Source: Cupriavidus basilensis
GTDB taxonomy: Bacteria > Pseudomonadota > Gammaproteobacteria > Burkholderiales > Burkholderiaceae
Assembly (NCBI RefSeq): GCF_000876015.1
Contig: NZ_BBQM01000022.1
Location: forward strand, 62,001 to 126,000
Length of the DNA: 64,000 nt
Direction of reading: 5' to 3'
Shown: positions 54,567 through 64,000 of the stretch, one piece after another
How positions within the stretch are numbered: the stretch's first letter is position 1
Layout of the letters: every line of letters starts with the position of its first letter
The notes under the pieces: generated by a model
Seen by the model: the letters and a program-made list of their open reading frames with translations, nothing else
What the model was told of the DNA's origin: nothing
The model's database searches: none
Made by a program: the position numbers and the translations under genes

Positions 54567-55529
54567 TCAGCTCAGCCAGCCCTTGCGGCGGAAGTAGATC
54601 AGCGGCACCGCCGCCGACACCGCCATCAGCGCGATCGCCCACGGATAGCCCGCGGCCCAGTCCAGCTCCGGCATCAGCTTGAAGTTCATGCCGTAGATGC
54701 TGGCGATCAGCGTGGGCGGCATCAGCGCCACCGACACCACCGAGAACAGCTTGATGATCTTGTTCTGGTTGATGTTGATGAAGCCGACCGTGGCGTCCAT
54801 CAGGAAGTTGATCTTGTCGAACAGGAACGCGGTGTGGTTCTCGATCGAGTCGATGTCGCGCAGGATCTGGCGCGCCTCGTCCTGCTGCTCGGCCGACAGC
54901 AGCTGGCTGCGCATCAGGAACGAGACCGCGCGGCGCGTGTCCATGACGTTGCGGCGGATGCGGCCGTTCAGGTCTTCCTCGCGGGCGATGGTTTCCAGCA
55001 CGTCAGCGGCGGCGGCGTCGGTCACGTTCTCGGCCAGCACGCGCTTGCTGGCCTCTTCCAGCCGCTCGTAGACTTCCTCGATGGAGTCCGCCGAGTATTC
55101 CGCGTCGGTGGCGTACAGGTCCATCAGCACGTCCTTGGCGTTGCGCACCGAGCCGGGCCGCACGCGCGCGCGCAGGCGCACCAGGCGGAACACCGGCAGG
55201 TCTTCGTCGTGGATGGAGAACAGCACGTCGCGCGCGAGCACGAAGGCCACGCGCACGTTGCGCGAGATGTCTTCCTCGTCGAGCAGGAAGTCGGTGCGGA
55301 TGTGGATGTTCTCGTCCTCGCCCTCGAAGTAGCGGGCCGAGGCTTCCAGGTCGCCCAGGTCCTCGAGCTCGGGCAGGGCTACGCCGTAGGCTTCCTTGAT
55401 CCAGGCGAGTTCTTCGTCGTCGGGGCTGATGACGTCGATCCAGATCGGCTTGTGCTGCAGCAGTTCATTGCGGTCATCGACCTGCTCCTGTGCGAGCCGG
55501 CCTTTCTGCAGGACGAACAGGTTGATCAT
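54567..55529 (-). CDS. corA: CorA magnesium/cobalt transporter
   Basis: 320 residues. Pentameric Mg2+ channel: large cytosolic N-terminal domain, two C-terminal membrane helices, and the selectivity motif YGMNFKLMPEL between them; the C-terminus is the basic FRRKGWLS. The frame is open another 50 codons upstream, but MINLFVLQKGRLAQEQVDD is the family start at 55529. The long intergenic interval upstream presumably holds its promoter. Confidence 0.95.
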   Translation of the reverse strand: MINLFVLQKGRLAQEQVDDRNELLQHKPIWIDVISPDDEELAWIKEAYGVALPELEDLGDLEASARYFEGEDENIHIRTDFLLDEEDISRNVRVAFVLARDVLFSIHDEDLPVFRLVRLRARVRPGSVRNAKDVLMDLYATDAEYSADSIEEVYERLEEASKRVLAENVTDAAAADVLETIAREEDLNGRIRRNVMDTRRAVSFLMRSQLLSAEQQDEARQILRDIDSIENHTAFLFDKINFLMDATVGFININQNKIIKLFSVVSVALMPPTLIASIYGMNFKLMPELDWAAGYPWAIALMAVSAAVPLIYFRRKGWLS

Positions 55530-56051
55530 CCCAGGGCTTCCTTGTTGCGTTTGGCGAAGAAACGCGCAGGCGCGGCTTGCCGGGCATGGAAGCGAACCCG
55601 TCCCTGGCCGCGTGGCGCAAGGGCGGGAAGCCGCTGGCAAGCGTGATCGCGCTGCGCGCCGGCGAGAAAGCGCGCGCAAGGCGATGGCGTTTGCCGTTCA
55701 TGGCTGGCAAGCCGGGGGAGGGAAGATCCGGAACGAAGCGGCGCGCACTGGCGGTGCGCCGGCAAGGGACACGGAAAAACGCTCACCCGCAGTATGGTTC
55801 TGCGGGCAAGTCCGACGAGGCGGTGGAAGCGGCCTGGGCCGGTTCCGGCGGTCGTCGTTACGCAGCCCGCAGTGACATGGCATTCGGTGTGGTCGCGGCT
55901 TTGCCGCGGCAACTCGAACACCCGATGCTACTGCCCACGTAGTTTCTCCGGGATTATGATGGCCGCGAGTGTAGCCCAACGCAGGGGGCTTGTTAAGTGA
56001 AATATGGGTGAATGCCGCCGCCGCCGCACCCTGCGCGCAACGGTGCCGCGC
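55530..56051. other. Intergenic region between corA and a DMT transporter
   Basis: 522 bases with no credible gene. The short frames on both strands give Arg/Ala/Gly strings without ribosome-binding sites or family features. It must carry the corA promoter at its left side. No terminator or repeat is evident; an A+T-rich patch lies at about 55925-56010. Confidence 0.5.
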
Positions 56052-56954
56052 TCAGCGCGCGCGGGCCGCCAGCAGGCGCCGCCGCAGCAGCGGCACGAGC
56101 AGCACCGAGGCCAGCGCCGCGAACATCAGCACGATGGCCGCGTAGTCCTGCCAGTGCGGCTGCTCGCCCAGCATCCACATACCCGAGAACACGCCCACCA
56201 CCGGGATGAACATCACCGACAGGCTCGACACCACCGGCGGCAGGCTGCGCGCCAGCACGAACCACACCAGGTGGCAGTAGGCGAACACCACCACCGCGTT
56301 GTAGGCGATGGCGCCCCATTCCACCGCGTCGGGCAGGCGCCAGCCGCTCTCGAAGGCCAGCGTGCCGGCCAGCAGGAAGGGCAGCGTCACCACCAGCATC
56401 CAGAAGGTCAGCGCGCCGACCGGCATCTCGATGCGGCTGCGCTTCATCATCTGCGTGCCCAGGCCCCAGCCCGCCGCGGCGCCCAGCATCAGCAGCGTGC
56501 CGGCCGGGCTGCCGGTGAGCGCGGCGAGCTCGCCCGAGAGCAGCAGCACCGTGCCCGCCAGCGCGCAGCCGATGCCGGCCCAGGCCGCGGCGCCGATGCG
56601 CTCGCGGTACAGCACCAGGCCCCACACCACGGCCCAGATCGGCATGGTGTAGCCGAGGATGGCGGCGCGGCCCGAGGACAGCATCTTGACCGCGCAGATC
56701 GCCAGCAGGTGCCACACCACCATGTTGAACAGGGCGAGCTTGACGATCGTCGGCCACTGGCCGGGCGGCACCCGCAGCGGCTCGCCGCGCACGCGCAGGG
56801 CCAGGCCCAGCGCCAGCACGCCGCCGGCCATGCACAGCAGGCGGAATCCCATTGCCGGGAAGTGCGCCACGCCGAGTTTCATGATGGGCCAGTTGACGCC
56901 CCAGGCGATGGTGAGGACGACGAGCAGGACGAGGCTGCGGCGGTCAAGGGACAT
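56052..56954 (-). CDS. EamA/DMT-family transporter
   Basis: 300 residues with about ten membrane helices in two EamA repeats: VVLTIAWGVNWPIMKLGVAHFPAMGFRLLCM and ILGYTMPIWAVVWGLVLYRERIGAAAWAGIGCALAGTVLLL in the first, AIAYNAVVVFAYCHLVWFVLARSLPPVVSSLSVMFIPVVGVFSGMWMLGEQPH in the second. Substrate unknown. The ATG at 56954 is the family start. Divergent from pyrF with about 165 bases between. Confidence 0.88.
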   Translation of the reverse strand: MSLDRRSLVLLVVLTIAWGVNWPIMKLGVAHFPAMGFRLLCMAGGVLALGLALRVRGEPLRVPPGQWPTIVKLALFNMVVWHLLAICAVKMLSSGRAAILGYTMPIWAVVWGLVLYRERIGAAAWAGIGCALAGTVLLLSGELAALTGSPAGTLLMLGAAAGWGLGTQMMKRSRIEMPVGALTFWMLVVTLPFLLAGTLAFESGWRLPDAVEWGAIAYNAVVVFAYCHLVWFVLARSLPPVVSSLSVMFIPVVGVFSGMWMLGEQPHWQDYAAIVLMFAALASVLLVPLLRRRLLAARAR

Positions 56955-57120
56955 GGCGGGCGGGCGGCTGTGTGCGATGCCGCTCTTTGTATCGGGGAGG
57001 AACGGCAGAAGATAGCATGCAGCGGGTAAAATCGCTGGCAACCACCGTCGCCGCGCGCAGCGCGGGCCCGGCCCCGCCCGGGCCGCTCCGCCGCGGCCGA
57101 CCCAGACCAGCGAGCATTCC

Positions 57121-57939
57121 ATGAACTTCACCGAACAACTGGCCGAGGCCTGGCAGCGCAACGACTCGCTGCTGTGCGTCGGGCTCGACCCCGATCCCGC
57201 CAAGCTGCCGCTGTCCATGACGGGCGCCGGCGGCGCCATCTTCTCGTTCTGCCGCGAAATCGTCGACGCCACCGCCGACCTGGTGTGCGCCTTCAAGCCG
57301 CAGATCGCGTATTTCGCCGCGCAGCGCGCCGAGGACCAGCTCGAGCAGCTGGTGGCCTATATCCACGACGCCCATCCCGGCATCCCCGTGATCCTGGACG
57401 CCAAGCGCGGCGACATCGGCTCGACCGCGCAGCAGTACGCCATCGAGGCCTTCGAGCGCTACCAGGCCGATGCCGTCACCGTGAACCCGTACATGGGCCT
57501 GGACTCGCTCGAGCCCTACCTGGCCTATCCCGACCGCGGCGTGATCGTGCTGTGCCGGACCTCCAATCCGGGCGGCTCGGACGTGCAGTTCCTGAACGTG
57601 GACGGCAAGCCGGTCTACCAGGTGGTGGCCGAGGCCGCCGCCACGCGCTGGAACACCAGCGGGCAGATGGCGCTGGTGGTGGGCGCGACCTTCCCGGCCG
57701 AGATCGCCAGGGTGCGCGAGATCGTCGGCGAGATGCCGCTGCTGATCCCGGGCATCGGCGCCCAGGGCGGCGACATCGAGGCCACCGTGCGCGCCGGGCG
57801 CACGGCCGGCGGCACCGGCATGATGATCAACTCGTCGCGCGCCATCCTCTACGCCAGCCGCGAGAAGGACTTCGCCGCGGCCGCGCGCAACGTCGCGCTG
57901 CAGACGCGCGAGGCCATCAATCGCTTCCGCGCGGGCTGA
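57121..57939 (+). CDS. pyrF: Orotidine 5'-phosphate decarboxylase, type 2
   Basis: 272 residues. Last step of UMP synthesis. Type 2 (subfamily with actinobacterial-like length): LLCVGLDPDPAKLP, catalytic DAKRGDIGSTAQQYAIEAF, VTVNPYMGLDSLEPYL, VGATFPAEIARVREI and LIPGIGAQGGDIEATV with NSSRAILYAS at the phosphate site. Stands alone between divergent and convergent genes. Supplies pyrimidines in the same pool that nrdAB draws on. Confidence 0.96.
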   Translation: MNFTEQLAEAWQRNDSLLCVGLDPDPAKLPLSMTGAGGAIFSFCREIVDATADLVCAFKPQIAYFAAQRAEDQLEQLVAYIHDAHPGIPVILDAKRGDIGSTAQQYAIEAFERYQADAVTVNPYMGLDSLEPYLAYPDRGVIVLCRTSNPGGSDVQFLNVDGKPVYQVVAEAAATRWNTSGQMALVVGATFPAEIARVREIVGEMPLLIPGIGAQGGDIEATVRAGRTAGGTGMMINSSRAILYASREKDFAAAARNVALQTREAINRFRAG

Positions 57940-57996
57940 CGGCGGCGCGCCGGCGCGGTTCGGCGCAGCGTAATCCGCGGGGATCCGCGGGAGGCT

Positions 57997-58494
57997 TCAG
58001 GACTCGTTGCGGACCAGCTCGAGCAGGCCGCGGATGGCGTGCTCGGCCGCCTGGCGGCGGATCTGCTGGCGGTCGCCGCGAAAACGCTGGGTTTCCACGC
58101 GCGTGGTGATGCGGTTGCTCCAGCCGAAGCAGACCATGCCGACCGGCTTGTCGGGCGTGCCGCCGGTGGGGCCGGCCACGCCGGTGATCGACAGCGCGAC
58201 CTGGGCGCGGCTGTTGAGCAGCGCGCCCTCGGCCATCGCGTGGGCCACCTCCTCGCTGACCGCGCCGTGGTCGCGGATCAGCTTGGCCGGCACGCCCAGC
58301 ATGGTGGTCTTGGCTTCGTTCGAGTAGGTGACGAAGCCGCGCTCGAACCAGCCCGACGACCCCGATACATCAGTGATTGCCGCGGCCACCAGGCCGCCGG
58401 TGCAGGATTCCGCCGTGGCGAGCAGCAGCGATTTCTCGTTCAGGGAGATGCCGGCCTGGATGGCGAGTTGATCGAGCAAGCGGCTGACGGACAT
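57997..58494 (-). CDS. pncC: Nicotinamide-nucleotide amidase (CinA C-terminal domain)
   Basis: 165 residues. Deamidates NMN to nicotinate mononucleotide in NAD recycling. Stand-alone CinA C-terminal domain: LLLATAESCTGGLVAAAITDVSGSSGWFERGFVTYSNEAK (catalytic Ser and Lys), HGAVSEEVAHAMAEGAL, SITGVAGPTGGTPDKPVGMVCFGW. Last gene of the minus-strand set thiL-pgpA-pncC, a standard betaproteobacterial order. Confidence 0.94.
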   Translation of the reverse strand: MSVSRLLDQLAIQAGISLNEKSLLLATAESCTGGLVAAAITDVSGSSGWFERGFVTYSNEAKTTMLGVPAKLIRDHGAVSEEVAHAMAEGALLNSRAQVALSITGVAGPTGGTPDKPVGMVCFGWSNRITTRVETQRFRGDRQQIRRQAAEHAIRGLLELVRNES

Positions 58495-58542
58495 GATGGC
58501 GGATTCGGTGAGGAGGGTGGCAGGGAGAGCGGCAGGGCCGGC

Positions 58543-59109
58543 CTACAGCGAGCGCCAGAGCGCGAACACCAGCAGCGTGTAGAAGGCGGCCATCACGTCG
58601 TCGAACATCACGCCGAAGCCGCCGCGCAGGCCGGGACCCTTGAGCGTGCGGTCGAGGTGCCCGATCGGCGCCGGCTTGACGATGTCGAACAGGCGGAACC
58701 ACAGGAAGGCGGCGAGCTGGCCCCAGAAGCCGGTCGGCATGACGAACAGCAGCACCAGCCAGAACGCCACGATCTCGTCCCACACCATGCTGCCGTGGTC
58801 GTGCACGCCCATGTCGCGCGCGGTGCGCGCGCACGCCCACAGCCCGAGCAGGAAGCCGCCGGCGATGATCCACAGCCAGGCCTCCGGCCGCACCCACATC
58901 GAGATCACCAGGTAGGACAGCCAGGCGTAGAGCGTGCCGACCGTGCCGGGGCCGGCCGGCGACAGGCCCGAGCCGAAGCCCAGCGCGATCAGGTGGGCCG
59001 GATGCGACAGCATGAAGCGCGCGGTGGGGCGCAGCACCTTGGCGGCCTGGCCGGCTTCCAGGGTCAGGGCGGGATCGTGCGCGGCGGGCCCGGGCGGGTA
59101 GGCGGACAT
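58543..59109 (-). CDS. pgpA: Phosphatidylglycerophosphatase A
   Basis: 188 residues. Inner-membrane enzyme that dephosphorylates phosphatidylglycerophosphate. Family motifs GFGSGLSPAGPGTVGTLYAW, DHGSMVWDEIVAFWL and FRLFDIVKPAPIGHLDRTLKGPGLRGGFGVMFDDVMAAFYTLLV are intact, with about four hydrophobic segments. ATG at 59109, preceded in frame by TTG. Between thiL and pncC. Confidence 0.94.
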   Translation of the reverse strand: MSAYPPGPAAHDPALTLEAGQAAKVLRPTARFMLSHPAHLIALGFGSGLSPAGPGTVGTLYAWLSYLVISMWVRPEAWLWIIAGGFLLGLWACARTARDMGVHDHGSMVWDEIVAFWLVLLFVMPTGFWGQLAAFLWFRLFDIVKPAPIGHLDRTLKGPGLRGGFGVMFDDVMAAFYTLLVFALWRSL

Positions 59110-59215
59110 CAAGGATTGGCTCGTCTGGTTTGGATGGGATTGTCCCGGGCGGCTGCGCCCGGGCGGGATCTGGCGCCCCGCACGGCAGCATCATGACACG
59201 GCCGGGCGCCGCTTG

Positions 59216-60214
59216 TCAGGGGGAGGCGAAGTGGTCGAAGCTGCTGCCGCCGTAGGTGCACGGGTTGCCCTCGCGGTCGACCAGGCGCAGGCCTGGCTCG
59301 GGGGTGATGTTGCCGACGCGCGTGAGCGGCAGCCCCAGGCGCGCGCCGATGGCGGCGATTTCCTCGCGGGCGCCGGCCGGCGCGGTGAAGCACAGCTCGT
59401 AGTCGTCGCCGCCGGCCAGCGTGCATTCGCGCTGGCGCGCCTCGGGCTGCTCGGCCAGCACGGCCGAGCGCGGCAGCGCGTCGACATCGAGCAGGGCGCC
59501 GGCCTGGGAGCGCTCGAGGATGTGGCCGAGGTCGCCGAGCAGGCCGTCGGAGATGTCGAGTGCGGCATGCGCCACGCCGCGCAGCGCCATGCCCAGCGCG
59601 ACGCGCGGCACCGGCGTGTCCATGCGCGGGCGCACCTGCGTGAAGTCCGGCTCGGGCAGCAGCCATTCGCCGCGGCAGTCGCCCAGCGCCAGGCGCGCGT
59701 CGCCGAGCGTGCCGGAAATCCAGATGTCGTCGCCGGGGCGTGCGGCATCGCGCCGCAGGGCCATGCCGGCGGGCACGTCGCCGAGCACCGTCAGGCTCAG
59801 CGTGAGCGGGCCGCGCGTGGTGTCGCCGCCGATCAGCTCGCAGCCGTGGGCATCGGCCAGCGCCAGCATGCCGGCGGCCAGCTCGCCGAGCCAGTCCGGG
59901 TCCGCCTCGGGCAGCGCCAGCGCCAGCGTGAACGCGCGCGGCTCGGCGCCCATCGCGGCCAGGTCCGACAGGTTCACGGCCAGCGCCTTGTGGCCCAGCG
60001 CGCGCGGCGCCACGTCGGGGAAGAAATGGCGGCCGCTGACCAGCATGTCGGTGCTGATGGCAAGGTGGTGGCCGGGGCGGCCTTCGATCAGCGCGCAGTC
60101 GTCGCCCACGCCGAGCACCGCCTTGCGCGCGGGGCGGGTGAAGAAGCGGCGGATCAGGTCGAATTCGGAGAGCGGGGCGCCGGGCGCACCGGCGGCGCGG
60201 GAAGAAGATGGCAT
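59216..60214 (-). CDS. thiL: Thiamine-monophosphate kinase
   Basis: 332 residues. Phosphorylates thiamine monophosphate to the diphosphate cofactor. Starts near EFDLIRRFFTRPARKAVLGVGDDCALI; Mg2+/ATP residues are seen in STDMLVSGRHFF, VNLSDLAAMGAEPRAFTLALALP, CELIGGDTTRGPLTLSLTVLG and ALDISDGLLGDLGHILERS, and GGDDYELCFTAP is present. First gene of thiL-pgpA-pncC; divergent from maeB across a 277-base control region. Confidence 0.95.
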   Translation of the reverse strand: MPSSSRAAGAPGAPLSEFDLIRRFFTRPARKAVLGVGDDCALIEGRPGHHLAISTDMLVSGRHFFPDVAPRALGHKALAVNLSDLAAMGAEPRAFTLALALPEADPDWLGELAAGMLALADAHGCELIGGDTTRGPLTLSLTVLGDVPAGMALRRDAARPGDDIWISGTLGDARLALGDCRGEWLLPEPDFTQVRPRMDTPVPRVALGMALRGVAHAALDISDGLLGDLGHILERSQAGALLDVDALPRSAVLAEQPEARQRECTLAGGDDYELCFTAPAGAREEIAAIGARLGLPLTRVGNITPEPGLRLVDREGNPCTYGGSSFDHFASP

Positions 60215-60361
60215 GGGACGGGTGGCGGCGGGATTCCGCCCGGGGCGGCGCCCGGCGGCGCGGTTCCAGCGGCCTGGCGCCGCGGGTTACGCCCCGCTGG
60301 TCAGCGCTGGCGGCATGCGGCATATTGTACCGAAACGCAAAGCTGCCCCGCGCAAAACGCT

Positions 60362-60386
60362 TATTGTGAAATAATATTTCACAATA
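60362..60386. promoter_or_regulatory. Perfect 11-3-11 operator upstream of maeB
   Basis: Arms TATTGTGAAAT (60362-60372) and ATTTCACAATA (60376-60386) are exact inverted copies round AAT. It lies in an A+T-rich island and its right end overlaps a -10-like TATAAA (60385-60390), so a bound repressor would block transcription toward maeB. The TGTGA/TCACA half-sites are 9 bases apart, too far for a CRP site. Regulator unknown; an IclR- or GntR-type protein is plausible. Confidence 0.75.
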
Positions 60387-60491
60387 TAAAATGTCAGGTT
60401 CAGAAGGAAGAGACCGCGGGTATGTGGAACCGGCCCGCCTTTTCGTTTCCCATAACGTCTACAACGGTTCCACCGACCGGAAGATGCGCCG

Positions 60492-62816
<2,325 letters not shown>

Positions 62817-62833
62817 GCTGGCAGCCGCACGGA

Positions 62834-62859
62834 AAAGCCGGGCTTGCCCGGCTTTTTTT
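62834..62859 (+). terminator. Rho-independent terminator of maeB
   Basis: 9-bp perfect stem AAAGCCGGG/CCCGGCTTT with loop CTTG and a run of seven T, 17 bases after the stop codon. Confidence 0.93.
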
Positions 62860-63176
62860 ATGCCTGGCGCGCGCGCCGCGGCGCGGAGCAAAGCGCAGGG
62901 TAAGTGCGCGCACACATGTTAATAACACCTTGAAACAATTGGAGTTTTCCGCTGTTAGCAGGCGCAGGGGATTGATTATTTGGCGGCATGCGCGTAACCT
63001 TATGCCCTTAAAGCGCGCGTTGGGTACACCTGCGCGACGATGCCACCGTTTTTGATGCCACCGTTTTTCGCGCACGCTGTCCGGGGCGCAGGCAGGAAGG
63101 CAGCCGCGGGGCGGCGCGGGAATCGCGTTGCCGCGCCGGAATCTTCCTGTGGGCGCCTCCAAACAAGACTAGCAAC
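62860..63176. other. Intergenic region upstream of the ribonuclease gene
   Basis: No gene. An A+T-rich stretch at about 62915-63000 has TTGAAA followed 17 bases later by TGTTAG, a weak promoter candidate. GATGCCACCGTTTTT is duplicated exactly and in tandem (63039-63053, 63054-63068). Confidence 0.45.
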
Positions 63177-63632
63177 GTGGGTTCCCAGATTCCTTTGACG
63201 CAGCGCGCATCGCAATGGATTTCAGCCGCAGGTTCCGCCGCGGGACTGGCACGGGCCGCAGGCCGGGTGCTGGCGGGCGTGGCGGTGTCGTGCGCACTGC
63301 TGCAGCCGGTGCAGGCGCGCGAGGCGCCCGCGGCCGGTATGGCGGATGCGGGAACCATCCCGCTGCAGCAGTTGCCCAACGAAGCGCAATTGACGATGGA
63401 GCGCATCGAGGCGGGCGGCCCGTTTCCGTATGCGAAGGACGGCTCGAGATTCGGCAACTACGAGCGTGCCCTGCCGCGGAAGCCGCGCGACTATTACCGC
63501 GAATATACGGTGAAAACAAACAGCCGGAACCGGGGAGCCAGACGGATCGTATGTGGCGGTGATCGACGCGCCACCAACGACTGCTATTACACGGACGACC
63601 ACTACAACAGTTTCAAACGGATAGCCAAATGA
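63177..63632 (+). CDS. Secreted guanyl-specific ribonuclease (RNase Sa/N1 type)
   Basis: 151 residues. A signal peptide (ARAAGRVLAGVAVSCALLQPVQA, cleaved near residue 47) is followed by a microbial RNase domain that lines up closely with RNase Sa: LPNEAQLTMERIEAGGPFPY, catalytic E109 in YYREYTV, R123 in GARRIVCGG and H142 in TDDHYNSF, plus two cysteines (C126, C136). It should cut RNA after G outside the cytoplasm. The start is GTG with no clear ribosome-binding site; no in-frame ATG would keep the signal peptide. Its stop overlaps the ATG of a barstar-like gene. Confidence 0.9.
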   Translation: MGSQIPLTQRASQWISAAGSAAGLARAAGRVLAGVAVSCALLQPVQAREAPAAGMADAGTIPLQQLPNEAQLTMERIEAGGPFPYAKDGSRFGNYERALPRKPRDYYREYTVKTNSRNRGARRIVCGGDRRATNDCYYTDDHYNSFKRIAK

Positions 63633-64000
63633 TGACTGACATTTTCGGACTGGGCGACGCCCTTGCCGCCCGCGAAGAGCGCGGCGCCGGAGATGGCTGG
63701 CAGCGGGCGCAGACCCAGGCCCGGAATCTTTACGACAATGTGTTGATGATGCCTCGCAACGAGCTCTCGCACCAACCGCCGCTCGCACCTGTTCCCGCAG
63801 CCGGCACCGACGGTAGCAAAGAGGGAGCCATGAACCTGTTCAAGACGGTGCGTCCGAACATCGTCCAGTCGATCCGCGCGTTCCGCGTGCCTGAGCTTGC
63901 CCAGGCAGCGGCCGAGCTGGGTCAGCATTTCCTGTACGCCAACTGCGCGCATTGCCAGAGCAAGGCCGAGGTGCTGGACACCATCGCCACCAGCTTCCTG
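63629..64000 (+). CDS. Barstar-family RNase inhibitor, 3'-truncated by window end
   Basis: 124 codons visible; the gene runs off the right edge. The barstar part begins about residue 68 (NLFKTVRPNIVQSIRAFRVPELAQAAAELGQHFLYANCAHCQSKAEVLDTIATSFL), the usual barstar beta-strand and helix start. The first 67 residues are unrelated to barstar. The first ATG overlaps the RNase stop (coupling), but an internal ATG at 63830 has a much better ribosome-binding site (GAGGGAG, 63821-63827) and would give just the barstar domain. It should neutralise the RNase in the cytoplasm before export. Confidence 0.82.
   Translation, partial: MMTDIFGLGDALAAREERGAGDGWQRAQTQARNLYDNVLMMPRNELSHQPPLAPVPAAGTDGSKEGAMNLFKTVRPNIVQSIRAFRVPELAQAAAELGQHFLYANCAHCQSKAEVLDTIATSFL

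Noticed and set aside
55577..55942. Short frames between corA and the DMT transporter.
   Set aside because: No start signals, no similarity, several overlapping alternatives on both strands.
60362..60386. The maeB operator as a CRP site.
   Set aside because: TGTGA and TCACA are separated by 9 bases, not 6.

Overview
The window is a stretch of high-G+C chromosome, densely packed with housekeeping genes, from a betaproteobacterium of the Burkholderiaceae. Several clusters have the gene order usual for Cupriavidus/Ralstonia: ccsA–PP0621–pilS–pilR–ampD–nrdAB, aroQ–accB–accC–prmA–DUF3426–tpx, and thiL–pgpA–pncC with maeB. Cupriavidus is my best guess at genus, from gene order and protein style only. 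I see no rRNA, tRNA, CRISPR array, prophage or complete insertion sequence.

Layout. Positions 1-14580: RNA-end processing (rppH), proS, a coupled trio (lytic transglycosylase, prolyl-4-hydroxylase-like dioxygenase, AraC regulator), two LysE exporters, a purine phosphoribosyltransferase, ffh, a cytochrome c assembly protein, a PilS/PilR-type two-component pair and ampD. Positions 14581-19392: class Ia ribonucleotide reductase nrdA-nrdB behind two NrdR-like boxes and closed by a strong terminator. Positions 19417-33864: an accessory mix of a thioredoxin-like protein, a DMT exporter, two LysR regulators, rdgC, lipoproteins, a flavin disulfide oxidoreductase, an aldo/keto reductase, a tautomerase, a Fur-boxed siderophore receptor with its PiuC-type hydroxylase, a Bug-family binding protein and a DUF2147 protein.

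Positions 33865-36400 are the least ordinary part. About 1.1 kb of CpG-dense DNA has no credible gene. It is followed by a near-consensus sigma70 promoter, about 600 bases of leader, a Lys/Ala-rich histone H1-like gene, and then five perfect stem-loops in a row ending in a terminator. A structured RNA here is my strongest candidate for something undescribed.

Positions 36539-45844: a glycine-zipper lipoprotein, a PfkB kinase, thiol peroxidase, a zinc-ribbon/DUF3426 membrane protein, prmA, biotin carboxylase and BCCP, type II dehydroquinase, a TlpA-like protein and a conserved unknown. A 160-bp element with 14-bp perfect terminal inverted repeats lies between accC and prmA. Positions 46022-60214: mpl, yqiA, ubiC, an SDR reductase, an RNB ribonuclease, tonB-aroE-mtgA, corA, a DMT exporter, pyrF and thiL-pgpA-pncC. 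Positions 60362-64000: maeB behind a perfect 11-3-11 operator, then a secreted RNase Sa-type ribonuclease overlapping a barstar-type inhibitor that runs off the end.

Themes are cell-wall recycling (ampD, mpl, lytic transglycosylase, mtgA), nucleotide supply (nrdAB, pyrF, the phosphoribosyltransferase), shikimate and chorismate use (aroQ, aroE, ubiC), fatty-acid precursor supply (accBC) and iron uptake.
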